Below are positions 47,201 to 58,505 of a stretch of 64,000 nucleotides of DNA, in pieces. Below the pieces are notes generated by a model. The model did no database searches and was not told the DNA's origin. It worked only from the letters and a program-made list of their open reading frames with translations. How positions within the stretch are numbered: position 1 is the first letter of the stretch; the number at the start of each line of letters is the position of its first letter. Location: the NCBI GenBank assembly GCA_037962975.1, contig CM075676.1, positions 30,313,001 through 30,377,000 of the forward strand, written 5' to 3'. This DNA comes from Clitoria ternatea (lineage: Eukaryota > Streptophyta > Magnoliopsida > Fabales > Fabaceae). The translations under genes and the position numbers were made by a program.

Positions 47201-47774
47201 GCATTGCATCATTATACTGTGATTGTGACTGTTTTATTACTTAACTGTGACTTGTAGAACTTAATGACACTGAGAGATGAATGGGAAAATAGGGATGATT
47301 AGCTGAGATCAAAAGTGGTGAGATAACTTAGAATATATCTTAGGAATACCAAAAAGAGTGGGTGGGACTCGATCCTGGATTGTTTGTGTTGTGTGTGGGC
47401 AGGTGTTTATAAGACACCTTTCCGATTATTGTGGAGGTGAAGACTCACCCTTACACTATTTTTCCAAACATCGTAGGGATGAAGACAGACTTCAGAATGA
47501 GGAGCAGCTAGATTCTTCTCGGACCATGGACGAATAGAATAGGTTAAATTTTATTTTCATTCATCGGAGCCTGTGTGCCCCTTTCTCTTTCAGTTGTACA
47601 GTTGTTGTTATGACCATGTGTTGTATATGACTATGTTATATATATGATGTATCTGCTCCACCAAGTTTTATGTATAAAAAAAAACTTCCACACATTTTTC
47701 AAAAACTCGTAACCTCTCAGTTGACCAGGATAATCTAGTGGAAGAGATTGCCCTAGTTAACCGAGGGTGTTACA
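41278..47774 (+). mobile_element. Very long solo LTR (6.5 kb), family X
   Basis: Starts TGTAACAGCCCT, ends AGGGTGTTACA, and is flanked by the TSD CTATT (41273-41277 and 47775-47779). I find no second LTR, PBS, PPT or gag-pol inside. Blocks shared with other LTRs here include TTCATAACTTTCTCATAC (42243), GGGGACGATCGGCGGACG (44026), GGTAAAGGGGGTCTTAC (44114) and GACTCACCCTTACACT (47441). The short ORFs around 43100-43610 lie in the LTR and have no recognisable domain. A pol III-like box pair lies at 46786-46832. Confidence 0.8.
46786..46840 (+). promoter_or_regulatory. tRNA-like pol III promoter signature inside the giant LTR
   Basis: GCAGTAAGGCG (about 46793-46803) resembles a tRNA D-arm/A box. 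About 30 nt later GGTTCGATCC (46822-46831) matches the B-box consensus and sits in a partly paired T-arm-like stem. The spacing suits pol III. It is not a tRNA gene, because the acceptor and anticodon arms do not form. Confidence 0.4.
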
Positions 47775-47802
47775 CTATTAAGCTTGATCTACCAAGAGTC
47801 AA

Positions 47803-47815
47803 GCTCTGATACTAA
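47803..47815 (-). other. Primer binding site of the copia element
   Basis: The minus strand reads TTAGTATCAGAGC next to the LTR edge at 47817. This is the initiator-Met site with one change (TGG to TAG), a G-to-A step. Confidence 0.75.
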
Positions 47816-47816
47816 T

Positions 47817-49526
47817 TGTTAACCAAGTGGCCTCAATTACTCAAGAGGGGGAGTGAATTGAGTATTAAAAATTTTACTTGGGATGCTTTTAAAATTGATT
47901 CTTTAATAATTATGCTTAAAGAATATGATAAATTTAATCACAAATGATAACAATTTTTACACAAAGCAAATTAACGAGTACTAAGTATATGCCAAATAAA
48001 TTTACTAAAGAGATAAAGTAATATTCAAGTAATAATATCAAATTAATCACAACACTATTTTTAGTACTTAGAAAGATTTCGAATTAATTCAAGAATATTA
48101 CTTAAAACAATTTCAACAATGTTAATCGAAATAATTTACAACTTAATAGAATATGTACTTAATCCAAATTAATTAGCAATAACAAAGGAGTTAATTAATC
48201 TAGTTATAAACACAATAAATTAAGCAAGTAAGTTAAGTACACAAATTAAATGAGGTTAGGGAAGAGAGATTTACAAACCGATATATACGAGTTCCACCAC
48301 ACTGGTGTACGTCTCACCTCTAAGCAACCCACTTAGAGGATTTCCACTATTGGAGATTAGAGATACAACTTTGAGCAATCGCGGCTTCCTAGTGTCCTAC
48401 ACCCAAGAACCCAATTCTCACAAGTACAAGAGCACCTCACCAAATCTCTCAATCTCATAATTTTACAAGGTTGAACCCAACCCACAACTCTAGAAATTTT
48501 GGTGTTTGGAATACAAGAGTAACTCTCTAATAGAGTGGATATACAAATTAAATCTTTCATAAAATAATAACTCTCAAAGAGAGGATATGCAAATTTTAGC
48601 TCACTCAAAATATTTTCCTCACAAGAAAATATTCAATTTTTAGCACTTTAAAAAAAATAATTTCCTTTCCAAGAAAATATTCAATTTTTAGCACTTAAAA
48701 ATAATTTCCTCACTATTAACTCTCAAAAGAATTATTAGCCAAATGAAGCAAATAAAGAGAGAACTAAATGCAGCGTGAATAGAGAGGGAAGTAAGATACA
48801 GAGGGAATGCTTCTCTGTGGAGTTATTTGAGCCTTCAACTCTTCTCTTATTTATAGCGTCAAGGCATGGCTTCTTTACAATTAAAAAATCCATTAGATCC
48901 ATAAATTACGTAATGGGACTTGCTTTTGTCTGCTTAATGGAGCATTATGCATGAAATGTGACCTGAGGCTCCCAATTTGCGATTCCAGGTTGTAACGCGT
49001 TAACATGCTTCAATTTTTGAATGACAAAAAACTGAATGAATCGATTAAATAGCATGATGAACTGATTCCCTGTTGCATTTTCACGTATGAATCGATTCTT
49101 TAAGCTTTGAATTGAGTCCCTTTGAATTTAAGAGCAATGAATCGATTCTTCCTAGCAATGAATCGATTCCCAAGCTTTTTCAGCAGCATGAATCGATTCC
49201 TATGATCAACGAATCGATTCCCACGTATTTCTAGCAGCATGAAACGATTCTTTCCTCAATGAATCGATTCCTACGTTGATTTTGCACCATGAATTGATTC
49301 CTGGTAATGTTGCTTCTGATTTAATGCATTTTGATGTATTTCCAATCCCTTTGTTCATGATTCTTCATGTTTTTGTTATTGATTCATCATTCTTCAAATT
49401 TATTGATATATTTCTTTGATTTCTTGAACATCATGTTTTTCTTCTAATTAATCGCTTTGCACAACGTCCGTAATATATCTTCATTTGTTGTGTCATTATC
49501 AAAATCTACATCAACATATAAATACA
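47817..49526 (-). repeat. 5' LTR of the copia element
   Basis: 1710 bp. Same structure as 34041-35727 but with one extra palindrome unit of about 20 bp near 49135-49160. The array of GAATCGATTC-like motifs spans about 49037-49300. Confidence 0.88.
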
Positions 49527-49531
49527 GCCAC

Positions 49532-50658
49532 AAGTCAAAAGATTTTTAACTCAAGGGGATTAGTTAGAAGTTAAAGAAAACTGTTTTAAAAACTTATAAA
49601 ATGAAAAAAATTAAATTTTAAGTAATAATATTAGCAACTAAAAGGTCTTAAACCATAAATTATCTTATAATGCATTAATATAAAACTAATAATTATCCAA
49701 TCAAATATAACATATTAAATATAATTTTAAAAATAAAATTTTTTTAATTATATTCTAGTTTTAAAATCTAATAATTTTAATAAATTATACCTTATTGTTC
49801 AAATTCATTGAAGAAAATTCAATATCATGTAATAAAAGATAGAATAAAATGACTTGGTAGCTCACCACCAAGCTGCTCAATATACAAATCACAGAGAGCC
49901 CTTTTTTCTTTTACAGAACTAATTTTTATCAAATCCTACTTATGTTTTTAATCTAATCACTTTTCTTTCTTTTTAAAATACAAGAAAGAACCTTTGTTTC
50001 CATATTCCATCTCAATCCTCTTAAATTTCAAAACAGAGAGCCCCTTCCGTAATGAATAGTAATTTATTACCATTCATCTAATTTATCTAAAACCTTAAAT
50101 CCATAGTGAACAAAAGTTGAAACTATAGGGAATGTTAATGTTAGAATGAATTAAACATAGAGCTACAGGAATCAAGCAAATCAGTGATTTATTTTCCAGT
50201 GACACCTCAAAAACAAATCCAGCATAAAAAACCAATTCCTTTAAACCTTTTGCTCACTTCAAAGCTACAAAAATTACAATATTGCATCAAAATTCCAAAG
50301 CTCTTCTATAGATATCATTTTTCATTCCAAACTCATCTCTATTCTAAACTCAACTTAATACTATCTATAGATACCTATTATACTATTTGAAAAACTAACA
50401 GCTAGAGAGCAAAACTTTTCAGCTGATTATATCATAAAATATTGATAAAACATAAAACTTTAATAATAATGATAGAATAATTGGATTATAAATGTATGGA
50501 ATAATTGGTAAAACAACAGTTAGAAACACTATGTGATATAGAGTTCAGTGATCATATAATATTGAGTAATTTAATCAATTTTTCAATGGAACACTTTATC
50601 TAATGCCACCTTATCTGCAATTTGCTTTTTATGTCTCTATCGTCAACGGCCAACTCAC
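49532..50658. other. AT-rich intergenic DNA, original upstream flank of the small gene
   Basis: This is the sequence that abutted 34040 before the copia insertion. I see no ORF or repeat with a recognisable identity. It may hold distal promoter elements of the 33423-33617 gene. Confidence 0.35.
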
Positions 50659-50809
50659 AAGAGCGTACTGAGGGTTTCCTTTTCATGAAGCATTGTCTTG
50701 AGATTAAAGACGTCTTCATGAATTTGTTGTCTATGTTGATTTGATTCTTCAAGTAAAGCCTTGGTCTTGACATACTTAACAGATTGTTGTTGAGCAAGTC
50801 TCATTTTTC
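50659..50809 (-). CDS. Candidate internal exon of a coiled-coil protein, unrecognised
   Basis: On the minus strand the segment is bounded by an acceptor, TGTATACAG|GAAAA, and a strong donor, CTCTT|GTGAGT. It is open in one frame for its full 151 bp. The frame reads MRLAQQQSVKYVKTKALLEE, SNQHRQQIHEDVFNLKTMLH and EKETLSTLL, strongly helical and Gln/Glu/Lys-rich, as in a coiled coil. I cannot name the gene, and no neighbouring exon is convincing. It may be a remnant of a host gene or a captured fragment. The longer frame 50600-50797 is a shadow of it. Confidence 0.38.
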
Positions 50810-52480
50810 CTGTATACATGGAACATAACTATGTGAATTGTTTTCCTTTATGAATAAGTATTAATTCTTTTCATTCCAGACACCACCATACTCGAACACG
50901 ACTTTTAAGGACGATCCCTTCCCTTCTTGCACTGGGCCAACCAAGAGTTTACACTGTTCCATAATTTTGGATAATAACATAAATGTTGTTATAGCATATA
51001 AACAGCTCAACTGGCGTGGAAACACTTAGAGACTAGTTAGACTAAGAAAGTTTTTATTGTGAAAGTACCTGACACTAGGGAGCGACCCCAGGTCACCTGA
51101 AGCACCCTTTCACACCCTCTCATCCCAAGGCTTGCAATTAAGCCTTCTCTAACGTATCATCGGTTTTTATAATCCATCCCCAGGCAATATCACATCTCAT
51201 TTCTCTTTAATGATTCATGATGCATGAACTACTCGCATATTTAGTTGGTTAAGACTTTTAGAAACTCAATTATTAAATACCATAAAGGTTCACAAAATCA
51301 TCTCAATAAACTGTACATTCCCATAAGTTCTTCTTTGAACTTCTGTTATATAGAAACAAATTTAGTACAGTCTTCAAATTCAGATCTCACCAAAATTGAG
51401 TTTCCAAGCCTTAAATATCTCAAAACTTTCTCTTAAAAAACTTCACATGTTTACATAATCTTTCCAAATTTGAATCTTAACTAGATTGAGTTTAGAAATC
51501 TCGACTATAACAAAATATCATTTAGTTATTTCATTAGGGAAAACCAATTTAAATTTTTGATTTCTAAAAGAAAATATATATTTTTAAAATCATTAACTAA
51601 GAATACTTAAAACTATACTCAACCTTTGATTTTCATAAAATAGCTTCTTTCTAATACTAGATTTTATTCTAGAGATTAAAAATAAAGTTAATGAAAATTA
51701 TTTCTAAGAAGAAATAAAAGACTAAAATAATGATAAAACTTTCTCTTAGAATAAAAATTTAAAGAGTAAGGTAAGAAAATTCTTACTGAGTTTTAACTTT
51801 TTAGCATGCTTGCTATATGCTCAAACTCCATATCACAAGGTCATCAATCATTCATCAATCACAATCAAGTATTGTAATATCATCAATCACAATCAAATAT
51901 CATCAAATTACAAATATTATTAATCACAGTCTAGTATTATAAATCACAATATCATTAATCAAAATCAAATATTATTAATTATAATCAAATCAAATCAACT
52001 AAATATCAGTCATAAATATAATTCAAATTTTAATAGTTATTTAGATTAATAAGATTAATTTTAAGTCTTTATAGTCCATTCCTCATATAGGTCTATGTAG
52101 GTCCATATAGTCTAATCCTCGTATAGGTATAGTTCAGTCCATACAGGTCATAATAGTCCAAGTCCTTGCATAGGTTTAGTCCAGTTCGTATAGGTTATCC
52201 AAGTATTTGCATAGGTATTCCGATCAAGTTACACAAGATACTCAATTAAAAATTTATTATAAATTTTTAAGTTAAATAGTTATTATTTTAAAATAATAAT
52301 ATTATTAAACTTTAAAGGAGTATGGGACTCCTCCCATTATTCTTATGTCTTTTCATATTATATTCCTATCTCACTCCCCCTTACCTCTTGTAGCTTGGTT
52401 TGTTATGGAAAGTCCATATGCGCATCGTCTTCGAGTTCTAAACTATACTAATTTCACTTTAATATAGTTATAAGATAAAA
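50810..52480. other. AT-rich repeats, no gene seen
   Basis: 51830-52010 repeats ATCAATCACAATCAAATAT-like words. 52085-52215 repeats a unit of about 30 bp containing TATAGGT...TAGTCCA. Both look like LTR-internal minisatellites on the minus strand, but no LTR ends were identified. Confidence 0.4.
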
Positions 52481-52489
52481 ATTAAGATT

Positions 52490-52790
52490 TCTACTTAAAA
52501 CAGAAATGGTAAATTTTGAATAGTGAATAGTGAATAGTAAAATATAAATAGTAATAGTAAATAGTAAAATGTGAATAGTAATTATAAATAGTAAAATATA
52601 AATAGTAATAGTAAATAGTAAATTGTAAATCGTAAATAGTAATAGTAAATAATAATTTACTATTTGAATAGTAATTTACTATTCGTAATAGTAATTTACT
52701 ATTTGAATAGTAATTTACTATTCTCAATAGTAATTTACTGTTGACATAGTAATTTACTATTTAGAATAGTAACTTAAAATAATATTATAT
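52490..52790. repeat. AT-rich minisatellite with an inverted centre (AATAGTAA / TTTACTATT)
   Basis: From 52510 to about 52650 the plus strand repeats AATAGTAAAT. From 52650 to 52770 it switches to ATAGTAATTTACTATT, which is self-complementary. The whole region can fold on itself. Confidence 0.8.
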
Positions 52791-52899
52791 CCAGTATAAT
52801 AATAGATTTCTAAAACGATATGAAAATAAATCTGAACTGTCCTTTACAGGGGGTGTAAAGTTATGATTCTGATACAGCTCAAAATGTACATGTAATGTC

Positions 52900-54210
52900 A
52901 ATCTGATACAAGGATGTGTTATACAGATGCAAATACGGAGTGTCCTTGTGTATTGGGCGGAGTATAATCCATACTGGGACGGAGTGTAACTCACTCTGTG
53001 CTGGTATAGTAGTCCGCCTGAAGTTGTTTTCTTTGCCTTGACACAATTGGTGGTGGTACCTGCAATTATTCTCCGACGCTCAAGTCAGTATTTCAGAATA
53101 CTCTTAGACTTAGAAAGCAAATCTGAGAGAATTATGCAAGTAAGAGAGAGTAAGGTTTTGAATTGGGGATCCCCCCATATACCTTTTTGCTGAGGTTTAT
53201 ATACCTGCTACTGGTGCTCCATTATTGCTAGGACCCGTTCCTTGTTTTCAGGCATTATGCTGGAAAGGTAGTGGATCCCTGCGCCATTTGCAAGCACTGT
53301 TATTGTAGTGGGTGTTTCCACTTACTTGGAAAGCGTGAATGCTTTATTATTTTATTTGTTTTTCCCTTTTATGCGTGACAGCGTGATTCCCATTTTCAAC
53401 CTCTCAAGACAGAGTCAATCTCGTGCCGGGGTTATAAGTATGGGCTCGCTACGCAGTATGGGAAATTCAATATTCCGCCTGTATTGGGCCTATGGCTTGG
53501 CGGAGTAACATGCATTGGGAATATTTCATGCATGTATATAAGATATTCAATAGTTTCCACCTTGGCAGAGTAATAAGCTCTGGCGGAGTAACACGCCTTG
53601 GCGGAGTAACATGCCTTGGCGGAGTAACATATCTTGGCGGAGTTACTTGCCCTGACTGTATGCACTCCGTATAGAAATAATTATAATGTATTTGAAGCGT
53701 ACTTCTCTTGTTCAAAATGCTGATCTGGCAAAGCATTAAAGCCATGCTCTTAGGGGCCGGTGTTGGGACCGGATCATATGCCCCCTAGCTTGTTATAGTG
53801 ACTGGCAGAGTCACTTTAATGAGCTATAACACTTAAGTTTAGCTTTTATAGGCATGGGTTTAGGCGGCGTTTGCTAGTTCAGGATTTTCGGACAAGTGTT
53901 TTTGTGCATTTAATGCTTTCATCATTACTTGCCACGCCTGTCATTAATGCGCCTCGAAACTGCGTTTTGCCGCTTCAATCTCTCACTGCCACGTATGCCC
54001 TCGTAACGATTGCCATTCCAATGATGGGACATAAATGTGTGGGATGGTAGTTGAAGACGTTTTCGAGGTTATTATCGTGGGCCTTGGATTTTGAAAATAC
54101 GGCCCAAAAGATGCCTGTCTCGAGATTCATCCAACGGCTGTAATTGCGTTTCTGAGATTAATGCGTTTTTTAGATTAATGAGGCTTTACGTGTTTCCCCC
54201 CAAGCCATGC
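52900..54210. repeat. Probable 3' LTR or UTR of the Tat element, with GGCGGAGTAAC repeats
   Basis: Contains GGCGGAGTATAATCC (about 52959) and a tandem array at 53505-53655 of five units of 18-20 bp, TTGGCGGAGTAACATGCC. No LTR terminus could be fixed. ORFs on either strand here are repeat artefacts. Confidence 0.45.
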
Positions 54211-54211
54211 C

Positions 54212-54219
54212 TATAAATA
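54212..54219 (+). promoter_or_regulatory. TATA box of the antisense ORF
   Basis: TATAAATA, within CCTATAAATAGG, lies about 225 bp upstream of the ATG at 54438. It is followed by a pyrimidine-rich leader (54249-54275). TCTAAG|GTAACTC near 54353 could be the donor of a leader intron. Confidence 0.55.
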
Positions 54220-54437
54220 GGTAAACTCTTAGGAGGGGAAACTTTTCACTTCATCTTCTTCTCTGCGCTTTCATATTGGAACCGCCTTTTTGAACGTTGC
54301 TTACTTGCGAGTCGTTTGTTGTTGCAGTTCTTCACTTCTTCAGAAATCTAAGGTAACTCTCTTTTTCCTCTATTTCCTGTCTTCATTATTATTGGGTTGG
54401 TTCTGTTTTCTTTATACGTGTGTTTATTGAAACGAGG

Positions 54438-57130
54438 ATGAGAGGAAAAAGGTCAGAGTCTTGCTTTAGGGTTTCTGTTTATCCGATGTTTTCGGATATT
54501 GAGAGTGAAGATGAGGCTTTCTATACTGGGAGGGATTCGACGTTTTACAGCAGCGTGGAGTATTTTAGTAATGCTGTACATTCGTTTATATCAGGAGGTG
54601 TTTCCCACACACAAGTTATAACGATGGCAGAGTGTCAGAATGTTGTGTTGCATGGACTGGACTGGGAAAAGACTCTTGAGACTGACCCTTACTGCTGGGT
54701 TGAGGAAGATGTGAAAGATGCTTCCTCTCGCCATGCAACAACGAGTGGGGGGGTGATAGAGTTATCTGTACCAATCTGGAAGGATGAACGGTATGAAAGG
54801 AGGTTCATCACTCGTTCTCCCAAGACGTTCGAACGGATATGCCATCGTCCTCAAAATGATCGTACCATATATATGTATGATATTTTATTTACCCAGCTGG
54901 GGGTGCGCTTCCCATTGAATAAGTTCCAGATGGGCGTACTTAGGTTCCTGGACTGCGCCCCTTCTCAGCTGCACCCTAATGGTTGGGGGATAGTTCGCAG
55001 CTTTGAGGTGATGGCTGAACATCTAGAGTTTACACCCACTGTGGCGTTGTTCTTTGCTTTCTGCCGCATCATGAGGAGAGTAAATGTGAAAACTGGCGGC
55101 ATGGGCTTCGTAACCCTTCGGGCGGAGCCGAAGATTTTGAATTTTAAGGCGTTTGCTGACTCCGCCAAGGAAGGCGGACTTCACTTTAGGATGAGCTTTG
55201 TGAAGGTTTCCGTTAGGAAGGGCAAGCCCGTCTTCTGGCGGAGTAAGGAGGGAATTGATAAATTCCCAGTAGCTTGGACTCATAAGCACTTCCTCCTGAC
55301 TAAACAAGCATATGAAGTTGAGGAGAGTGCTTTATCAGCTGCTTCTGTGGAAGTGCTTCGGACGTTGAAGGAGTACAACTCCGTCCATAAGCTGATTCTG
55401 TGTCGAAGGCTGCTTGGGCGGGATGCTCAAGGATACTTAAGTAATATTTCATCATTAACAATCCCAATGTTCATTGAATATTACTTCTATTTTTTCCTGC
55501 ATCTTCTAACCATACTCATATATGTTATTTTGCAGGAGAGATTGCCGAATTCCCTGGGATGGAACGCATCAAGCAGATTCGCATGAGCCGCAAGGAAATT
55601 GACACGGAGAACAACGTGCAGCCCAGGAGGAATTTGGCTGCTGCTCTGACAAAGACTCTTCCTTTCCCTGCATCCACTAATATAGTGAATTTGGAAGGTG
55701 GTGCAGGGTCCTCAACAGTTGATGTTGAAAGGCGTTCTAAAAAACGCCAAGAACCAGAAGCTGTTGAGGAGGAGGAAGAGGAAGTGGATCCCCAACCCTT
55801 GCTAAAGAGGAAGAACAAGGGCAAGAAGAAGATTGGGGAAGGAGCATCAGCTGATGCCGCCATTGACTTGGAAGAGACTCAGGAGGTACCTGTTGTGGGT
55901 ATTACTGCTGATCTGGGCGGTGTTGAAGGCGCCCTCGAAGAAGGTGTCGTGGGGGAGGAAGCGGAGGGAATTCCAGCTTCTCCAAACCATGTCGTGGGGG
56001 ATGAGGCAGAGGGAATTCAAGCTTCCCCAGTCCGCCGGGCTAAGAATCCCGCCTTGGACTTGGCTACTCGAGGGACACCAGTTTTCTTTATTAATGTTCC
56101 GGGGGAGTCATCCAGGCGATCCGTCTCTCTGCCTTTGGCGGGGTCTCGACTGAATCCCTTCTTGTATTTTGCAAATATGGGATCCCGCCATTTGGAGAGG
56201 CGTGATCCGGAGTTCATCCTCTGCCCCGACATCGACTTTGAAGAGATTCCAGACGCTGCTGCAGCTGCAAGGTGGCACCTTGCAGAAATTGATGGTTTCC
56301 TTGCCTCTGTGCCACGTATAGCTGATGTTGCTGCTGAGGCCACCATGTTTCAAGAATCTTTTCATGAGTCTGTTGAAAAGATACGCAGCTTGGAACATGA
56401 TAATGAGCAGCTGTCGGAGGTGATCAAGGCCAAGGATAAACACCTTGACACCGCTGACTACGACATCAAGAAGCTGGAGGAGGAGCTGGCTCGGGTGAGA
56501 GCTAATAAAGTCTTGCTGGAAAAGTAAGTTTCTGGCTTAAAAGAGCAGAACGTAAAGCTGGGCGAAGAGGTGGGTGGACTATCCCAGGTGAAGGCTGATA
56601 ATGTTTTGCTGAAACAACAAGTTTCGAATTTGAATCAGCAGAACCAAAAATTGGGCAAGGATGTGAGCGAACTTCAGCAGAAGTTGGTTTTCTTTAAAAT
56701 AAATAAAACCGCTGCTGAAGACGCCTGGGCGGCGGAGTTGGACCAAGCAGCCACTGCATACAATAACCTTGAAAAACAGGTTCAAGAGCTGCAAGCTGAG
56801 AAAGCCACTTCAGATGCCACCAGTGAGAGGCTTGACAAGGAGTTACAATCTGCCTTGGATGCAGCTGAGGCGGCAATTGATGATGCTTTCAGCATGGCTG
56901 TTCGCCAACTTCGTTATCGCAATCCAGGCGTTGCTCTCACCACTGCAGGCATTCATCCTTACTACGAATTCATTAATGGAGAACTGATGGTGCCTGTTCA
57001 GGGGGGTCACGTTCCTGCGCCAAGTGTAGAATATGTCTTGGCGGACTTGCCTCTCTCCCAAAGTTTATCCAAATCTGGTAAAAGTCAGCTCAGCTCTGCC
57101 CAGCAAGAAGGGATGCCATCCGACCCTTGA
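54438..57130 (+). pseudogene. Antisense ORF of the Tat element (putative gypsy-type 'transposase' domain, coiled coil), one intron, one premature stop
   Basis: Exon 1 is 54438-55440. The intron 55441-55535 has GTAATA and TTTTGCAG borders. Exon 2 is 55536-57130, and splicing keeps the frame. The first part (IYMYDILFTQLGVRFPLNKF, LDCAPSQLHPNGWGIVRSFE, FFAFCRIMRRV) resembles the plant 'putative gypsy-type transposon' domain (Transposase_28). Then comes a basic, nuclear-signal-like stretch (RSKKRQEPEAV, LKRKNKGKKK), acidic linkers, and a long coiled coil (SLEHDNEQLSEVIKAKDKHL onward). A TAA at 56525-56527 interrupts the coil, and the same frame continues to 57130; Gln (CAA) is the likely ancestor. 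Such reverse ORFs are known in Tat elements, but their function is unknown. An alternative start lies at 54624. Confidence 0.7.
55441..55535 (+). other. Predicted intron in the antisense ORF
   Basis: 95 bp, donor CTTAA|GTAATA and acceptor TTATTTTGCAG|GAGAG, T-rich. Unspliced, the first frame stops at 55584-55586. Spliced, it joins the downstream frame in phase (split codon AGA). Confidence 0.65.
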
Positions 57131-57359
57131 AGACCAGCTCCTGAATCTTTTTGCAAGTTTTGTTTTTCTTTGAATTTTAATGATACTGCCTTGTTCCAGG
57201 ATAGGCTCTGGATCTTTATCAATTTTTGGCAATATTCAATAAAATATATTTTCTGTAATCCATACTTGTTCATATTAGCAATGTTTGAGTCCGTCGTATT
57301 TATGCCTCGTAAAATGATATTAAGAAGGCAGAGTATTCATTTGAGGACTTAATGAAATA

Positions 57360-58505
57360 TGACTAAGTATAACGAGGCGGAATAGCCTTTTTGAAATTCT
57401 GGTGAAGTAAAATTCAGTAGGGAGGCGAGGTAGCCTCTTAGGAATTTCAATGAAACAAATTCAGTAATGAGGCGAAGTAGCCTCTTAGGGATTTCAATGA
57501 AATAAATTCCGTAAGGAGGCGAAGTAGCCTCTTAGGAATTTCAAAGAAATTGGATTCCGTAAGGAGGCGGAGTAGCCTCTTAGGAATTCCAAAGAAATTG
57601 GATTCCGTAAGGAGGCGGAGTAGCCTCTTAGGAATTTCAAAGAAATAAATTCCGTAAGGAGGCGGAGTAGCCTCTTAGGAATTTCAAAGAAATTGGATTC
57701 CGTAAGGAGGCGGAGTAGCCTCTTAGGAATTTTATAGAAATTGGATTCCGTAAGGAGGCGGAGTAGCCTCTTAGGAATTTCAAAGAAATAAATTCCGTAA
57801 GGAGACGGAGTAGCCTCTTAGGAATTTCAAAGAAATTGGATTCCGTAAGGAGGCGGAGTAGCCTCTTAGGAATTTCGAAGAAATTGGATGCCGTAAGGAG
57901 GAGGAGTAGCCTCTTAGGAATTTCATAGAAATTGGATTCCGTAAGGAGGCAGAGTAGCCTCTTAGGAATTTCATAGAAATAAATTCAGTAATGAGGCGAA
58001 GTAGCCTCTTAGGGATTTCAATGAAATAAATTCCGCAAGGAGGTGAAGTAGCCTCTTAGGAATTTCAAAGAAATTGGATTCCGTAAGGAGGCGGAGTAGC
58101 TCTTAGGAATTTCAAAGAAATTGGATTCCGTAAGGAGGCGGAGTAGCCTCTTAGGAATTTCATAGAAATTGGATTCCGTAAGGAGGCGGAGTAGCCTCTT
58201 AGGAATTTCAAAGAAATAAATTCCGTAAGGAGACGGAGTAGCCTCTTAGGAATTTCGAAGAAACAGAATTCCGTAAGGAGGCGGAGTAGCCTCTTAGGAA
58301 TTTCAAAGAAACAGAATTCCGTAAGGAGGCGGAGTTGCCTCTTAGGAATTTCAAAGAAACAGAATTCAGTAAGGAGGCGGAGTTGCCTCTTAGGAATTTC
58401 AAAGAAATAGAATTCCGTAAGGAGGCGGAGTTGTCTCTTAGGAATTTCAAAGAAATAGAATTCCGTAAGGAGGCGGAGTTGCCTCTTAGGAATTTCAAAG
58501 AAGCA
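57360..58505 (+). repeat. 48-bp tandem array, about 23 copies
   Basis: The unit is GGAATTTCAAAGAAATTGGA plus TTCCGTAAGGAGGCGGAGTA plus GCCTCTTA. Each unit holds two inverted repeats: AATTTC-AAA-GAAATT and GAGGC-GGAGTA-GCCTC. Variants cluster by position (GAAGTAG early, GGAGTTG late), as expected from local duplication. Minus-strand ORFs here are artefacts. Confidence 0.92.

Larger units (their letters stand above)
34041..49526 (-). mobile_element. SIRE/Maximus-like Ty1/copia element, minus strand, defective
   Basis: The LTRs are 34041-35727 and 47817-49526, each starting TGTTAAC and ending AAATACA on the plus strand. The TSD is GCCAC (34036-34040 and 49527-49531). The internal order on the minus strand is PBS, gag, protease, integrase, RT, RNase H, which is the copia order. 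Repeated PPT-like tracts follow RNase H, and gag is large with two zinc knuckles, both features of the Sirevirus lineage. No envelope-like ORF is seen. The element is interrupted just upstream of gag by the solo LTR 41278-47774. Confidence 0.9.

Noticed and set aside
56524..56587. Mini-intron that would remove the TAA at 56525
   Set aside because: GTAAGT looks like a donor, but splicing to the acceptor at 56587 puts a TGA directly in frame. The acceptor at 56548 gives an intron of only 25 bp. A simple nonsense change is more likely.
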